Source: Fasciola hepatica
Lineage: Eukaryota; Platyhelminthes; Trematoda; Plagiorchiida; Fasciolidae
Assembly (NCBI GenBank): GCA_948099385.1
Contig: CANUEZ040000151.1
Coordinates: 7,138,001 to 7,202,000 of the forward strand
Direction of reading: 5' to 3'
Length of the DNA: 64,000 nucleotides
Within the stretch, counting starts at the first letter, position 1, and every line of letters starts with the position of its first letter. Shown piece after piece: positions 61,105 to 64,000 of the stretch. The position numbers and the translations under genes were made by a program. The notes under the pieces were generated by a model that worked only from the letters and a program-made list of their open reading frames with translations, ran no database searches and was not told where the DNA came from.

Positions 61105-62495
61105 TAGTGTGCTCATTTAGTGAAATCGCTAACAGATGTGGTAAAAGGTAAGGCAAAGCAGCTGGTTTCCACAGAAGCCACACGATACGCACTCGCCATG
61201 CTGAAATAGGCTATCGGTAACAATGTCTCATTGTCACACCTAAAGCCAGCGGTCCCAATTGCGTTAGTCACCGACGCATCAAACAAAACTATAGTTGCGG
61301 CACTGCAAAAATACTTGGCCGACACTTGGCAACCCATCGCATTTTCCACCAAAAAACTACAGCCAGTTGAAGTTAAGTATAGCAATTTCGGCCATGAAAT
61401 CCTCGCCGTCTACCTAAGCATCCGTCAATTTAGACATCTTAGAGGGACACGAATTCACGGTCTACATCGACCATAAACCAATCATTCACGCATTGCGTGC
61501 CACCACGGACAGATACTCTCCCAGAGAGTCTAGATATCCGGATTACATTACTGAGTACACGAGCGGTGTACGTCATATCTCAGGTGTTGATAATCCTCTC
61601 GCTGGCGCGCTGCCTCGCATTCACAACCTGGACCTCGGCACCCCTGGCCCGATCAACCTTGAAGCTATTGCACCTGCACAACCAGACGATCCCGATCCCG
61701 ATCCGTAGAACTTCGTCGCCGCGGCTCCAGCCGGGTCCTATTCTTTCAGTCGGTCACATTCTGTGCGACATGTACAAAGGCAACCCAAGGTCAGTCGTGA
61801 CGTCAGCTTTTGGGCGACAGGCTTTCGAAACATTACACAGTTTGTCCCACCCAGGTATAAATGTCCCCACTAAACCCACCGGTGACCGTTATGTTCGGCA
61901 CAACATGAACCGTGATGTCACTGCATGAGCCCGTACCTGTATCCAGTGCCAACAATCGAAAGTGCACAGGTGCATAAAAAGCCCACTGTCCAAATTTCCA
62001 GCTACCAAATCACATTTCCAACAAGTGCATGTTGATCTTTGACGTCGCCTCCGTCAAAAAGCAGAATATATAATCTTACTCGAGTAGATCGTTTCACCAG
62101 ATGGTCGTTAGCTGTACCTTGGCACAACGCACCCAGAGAAATAGTTGCCGAAGCTTTCTTAGAACGCTTGGTTGTCCAGTCGTGATTACCACAGACCGCG
62201 GCTCGTATTTCAAGGGAGCCTTCAGTAGTCTTCTACGTTTAGGCACCCGTCGCAGTCATACCACAGCCTACCACCCGTCAGCAAATGGAATGGTGAAACA
62301 TTCTCATCGGCAACTCAAGGCAGCCTTGGCGGCTCACATTCGGTTGCGTGCCTCGACTTCCTTGTAAAGCAATCCTCAACACAGGGCCGCCTCCATTGAC
62401 TTCCAACCGTGAAAGGGTGATTAAGAAACCCGTTCGTTTTGCAGAAACGGTTTCTTTTATTCCAGAATTAAACAACAAACTCTACGTGTAAAAAA
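61105..62495 (+). mobile_element. Gypsy-type element fragment (RNase H, integrase, pol end)
   Basis: RNase H: PAVPIALVTDASNKTIVAALQKYLADTWQPIAFSTKKLQPVEVKYSNFGHEILAVYLSIRQF, then DHKPIIHALRATTDRYSPRESRY in the next frame. Then SGVRHISGVDNPLAGALPRIHNLDLGT, the zinc-binding HSLSHPGI of the integrase N-terminus, and TTDRGSYFKGAFSSL plus TAYHPSANGMVKHSHRQLKAAL (core; Glu of NGMVE is Lys here). The last pol residues VRFAETVSFIPELNN end at 62490. Several frameshifts. A different subfamily from 48873-51420. Confidence 0.85.
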
Positions 62496-63290
62496 AAACT
62501 TCTGGTTTTTTCTCAGTGTTGTTGCTTCTCACTTGAAGTTTGTTTTCACACTGCGGCCATCCACCGCTTTTATTATCGCTATGCAGCTTTTGTTTGGTGT
62601 TCTGCTTATCCGTCCCCTCCCGACACCATCATTAAAAGCCTGCATTTTTAACAGGAAACACACACCGCTTTCATAATACCCGTTCGCTAACTACACGAAC
62701 CCGGCTGCCTCCTGGTAAGTCTCTGCACTCGCACTAGGTACCCATACGCAAGAAACATGAACTACCGGAGACCAACAACGACACCCCTTTACCATGCCGA
62801 ACTTGTACTAGATCATATACTGGGGTGAGCGGAAAGAAAACTCCAGACACCGTTACCGTAAGTACCGCGCTGAACCCATGAGGTTTTTCGGGTTGGGTAG
62901 CTAGCTACGGCGGCTTTCCCCAGTGTCTCGCGTCGACTGCCAACCGCCACATTCTACCGCACGTAACTGTATTGCCTCTTTCGCGTTTTTTCTACTTTCC
63001 TCCTCGGAGACCCATTCATTTTCACCGCAAATAAAATGGTTTGAAATAGTTGTTTATTTATATTCCTTTAAAAAAAACTCTTATTTTAGCTTGACCTTAC
63101 ACGTTGTCATGTTTTTTCTGTCTGTCAGGTGACCAGATGTCATCCACAGACGATACAACCGGAGATCCGAAAACTTCGGAGCTGCGGTCCGAATCCACGA
63201 ACGGTTTCAAAGTTTCGAGGAGTTGCAACATTTATTTATTCCACGGGCGATACCATGTGTGACATGCTCATTCTCTCGCCAGACTCCTAA
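62496..63290. other. Possible LTR/leader region or exon, unresolved
   Basis: It follows the pol end after an A-rich stretch. At 63138 an ATG opens a 42-codon frame (MSSTDDTTGDPKTSELRSES...) after an acceptor-like TTTTTTCTGTCTGTCAG. It could be a gag start after an LTR or a host exon. No LTR borders could be fixed. Confidence 0.3.
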
Positions 63291-63900
63291 ATCGACGCCC
63301 TTCTTGCGGGCGCTCTTCTAGAAGAAGGCCTCTATAGTGGTCAACCGATCATACCACATCTATCACTTGTTTCATTGTACGTTTCGCGCACCCGGCAACC
63401 GATAGTACTGCTTTCGACACACTTCCTCGGCACAAGCCAGCTTGAGGTTTCTGTTCTTAAGCCAAGTGAGAATACACGCGGTTGGCATTCCACGGTCTTT
63501 TCTCGTTAACTTCCTCGACGAACGCGCCCGCAGAAGCTGGGTGTGCCTCCTATATTCTCCCGACACGTAATAATGCGCACCAATAACACTGACTGCTAGG
63601 GCAGAACCTATTTGTCTTCATTCGACACCATGACACGCCAGCTTTGTGCCATCTGCATAAAGCGGGGTGACTGGAAGACTGACGACAAGTCTTTGATGTA
63701 GGTCAGAAAGAGCAGCGGGCCGAAAACCGATCCCTGAGGGATCCCACTTGTTGCGGCACACCAATTTGCATTGACTGGGGAAGGTGAGGTCAGGTCAGGG
63801 CAAATAGGACAGGACTGATGGTGACCGGGGTCAACCGAGCGTCCAGAATTCGCTAAGTGGTATGCACAAAGATCGGCACCCACTACTATTACTTTGTCAA
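63291..63900 (-). mobile_element. CR1/jockey-like LINE RT fragment
   Basis: The minus-strand frame 63883-63608 has the RT block TSGIPQGSVFGPLLFLTYIKDLSSVFQS followed by a degraded LFADD (FMQMAQSWRV). RGMPTACILTWLKNRNLKLACAEE-type sequence downstream (63566-63372) looks like unrelated or distal RT sequence. Runs towards the right edge. Confidence 0.65.
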
Positions 63901-64000
63901 CTTCTTCCGGTTTTCTTACACGAAACGGTTCCTTCCTTCAGTCTGGCTGAAAATAAAGGAGCAGAAGCACTCTCCTCACCATACAGACGACAGACAACCA

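Overview
The window is eukaryotic genomic DNA. It has interrupted coding exons with GT-AG borders and is packed with decayed retroelements. The LINE, gypsy-type LTR and tRNA-derived SINE families look like those of a parasitic flatworm, probably a digenean trematode; this is judged from protein style and gene structure and cannot be proven here. There are no operons, bacterial ribosome binding sites or CRISPR arrays.

Host gene (about 2.3 to 35.7 kb, minus strand). Eight exons can be joined by consensus splice sites with fully compatible phases (1509 nt, 503 codons). They encode the regulatory half of a p21-activated kinase (PAK, group I-like): a PxxPxR SH3-binding motif near the N-terminus, a CRIB/Rac-Cdc42 binding motif, the adjoining autoinhibitory segment, and a long low-complexity linker. 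The kinase domain must lie beyond the left edge. The first intron is only 56 bp and the others are 2 to 9 kb, swollen by repeats. This skew is familiar from schistosome genes.

Introns. They hold LINE copies, SINEs, (TA)n arrays, a tRNA-like cloverleaf, a foldback element and, at 29.51-29.57 kb on the plus strand, a complete hammerhead self-cleaving ribozyme motif with a two-base-pair stem III, the form known from Penelope-like elements and retrozymes. One intron holds two nearly identical SINEs in opposite orientation.

Right half (36 to 64 kb). This is a retroelement graveyard. Families named here for convenience: LINE-A (3' tail of GAACA-type repeats), LINE-B (3' tail of ATG/ATGATG repeats), LINE-C (FADD variant of the RT box), LINE-D, LINE-E ((TA)n tail), two jockey/CR1-like fragments, and three gypsy fragments. 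Several are nested: LINE-A in LINE-B with a target duplication, a gypsy LTR in LINE-B, and SINEs in LINE-A and LINE-D. Two LINE-B copies share one internal deletion, and two LINE-A copies share the same stop codons, so defective masters or segmental duplication have spread them. No second host gene is recognised with confidence.
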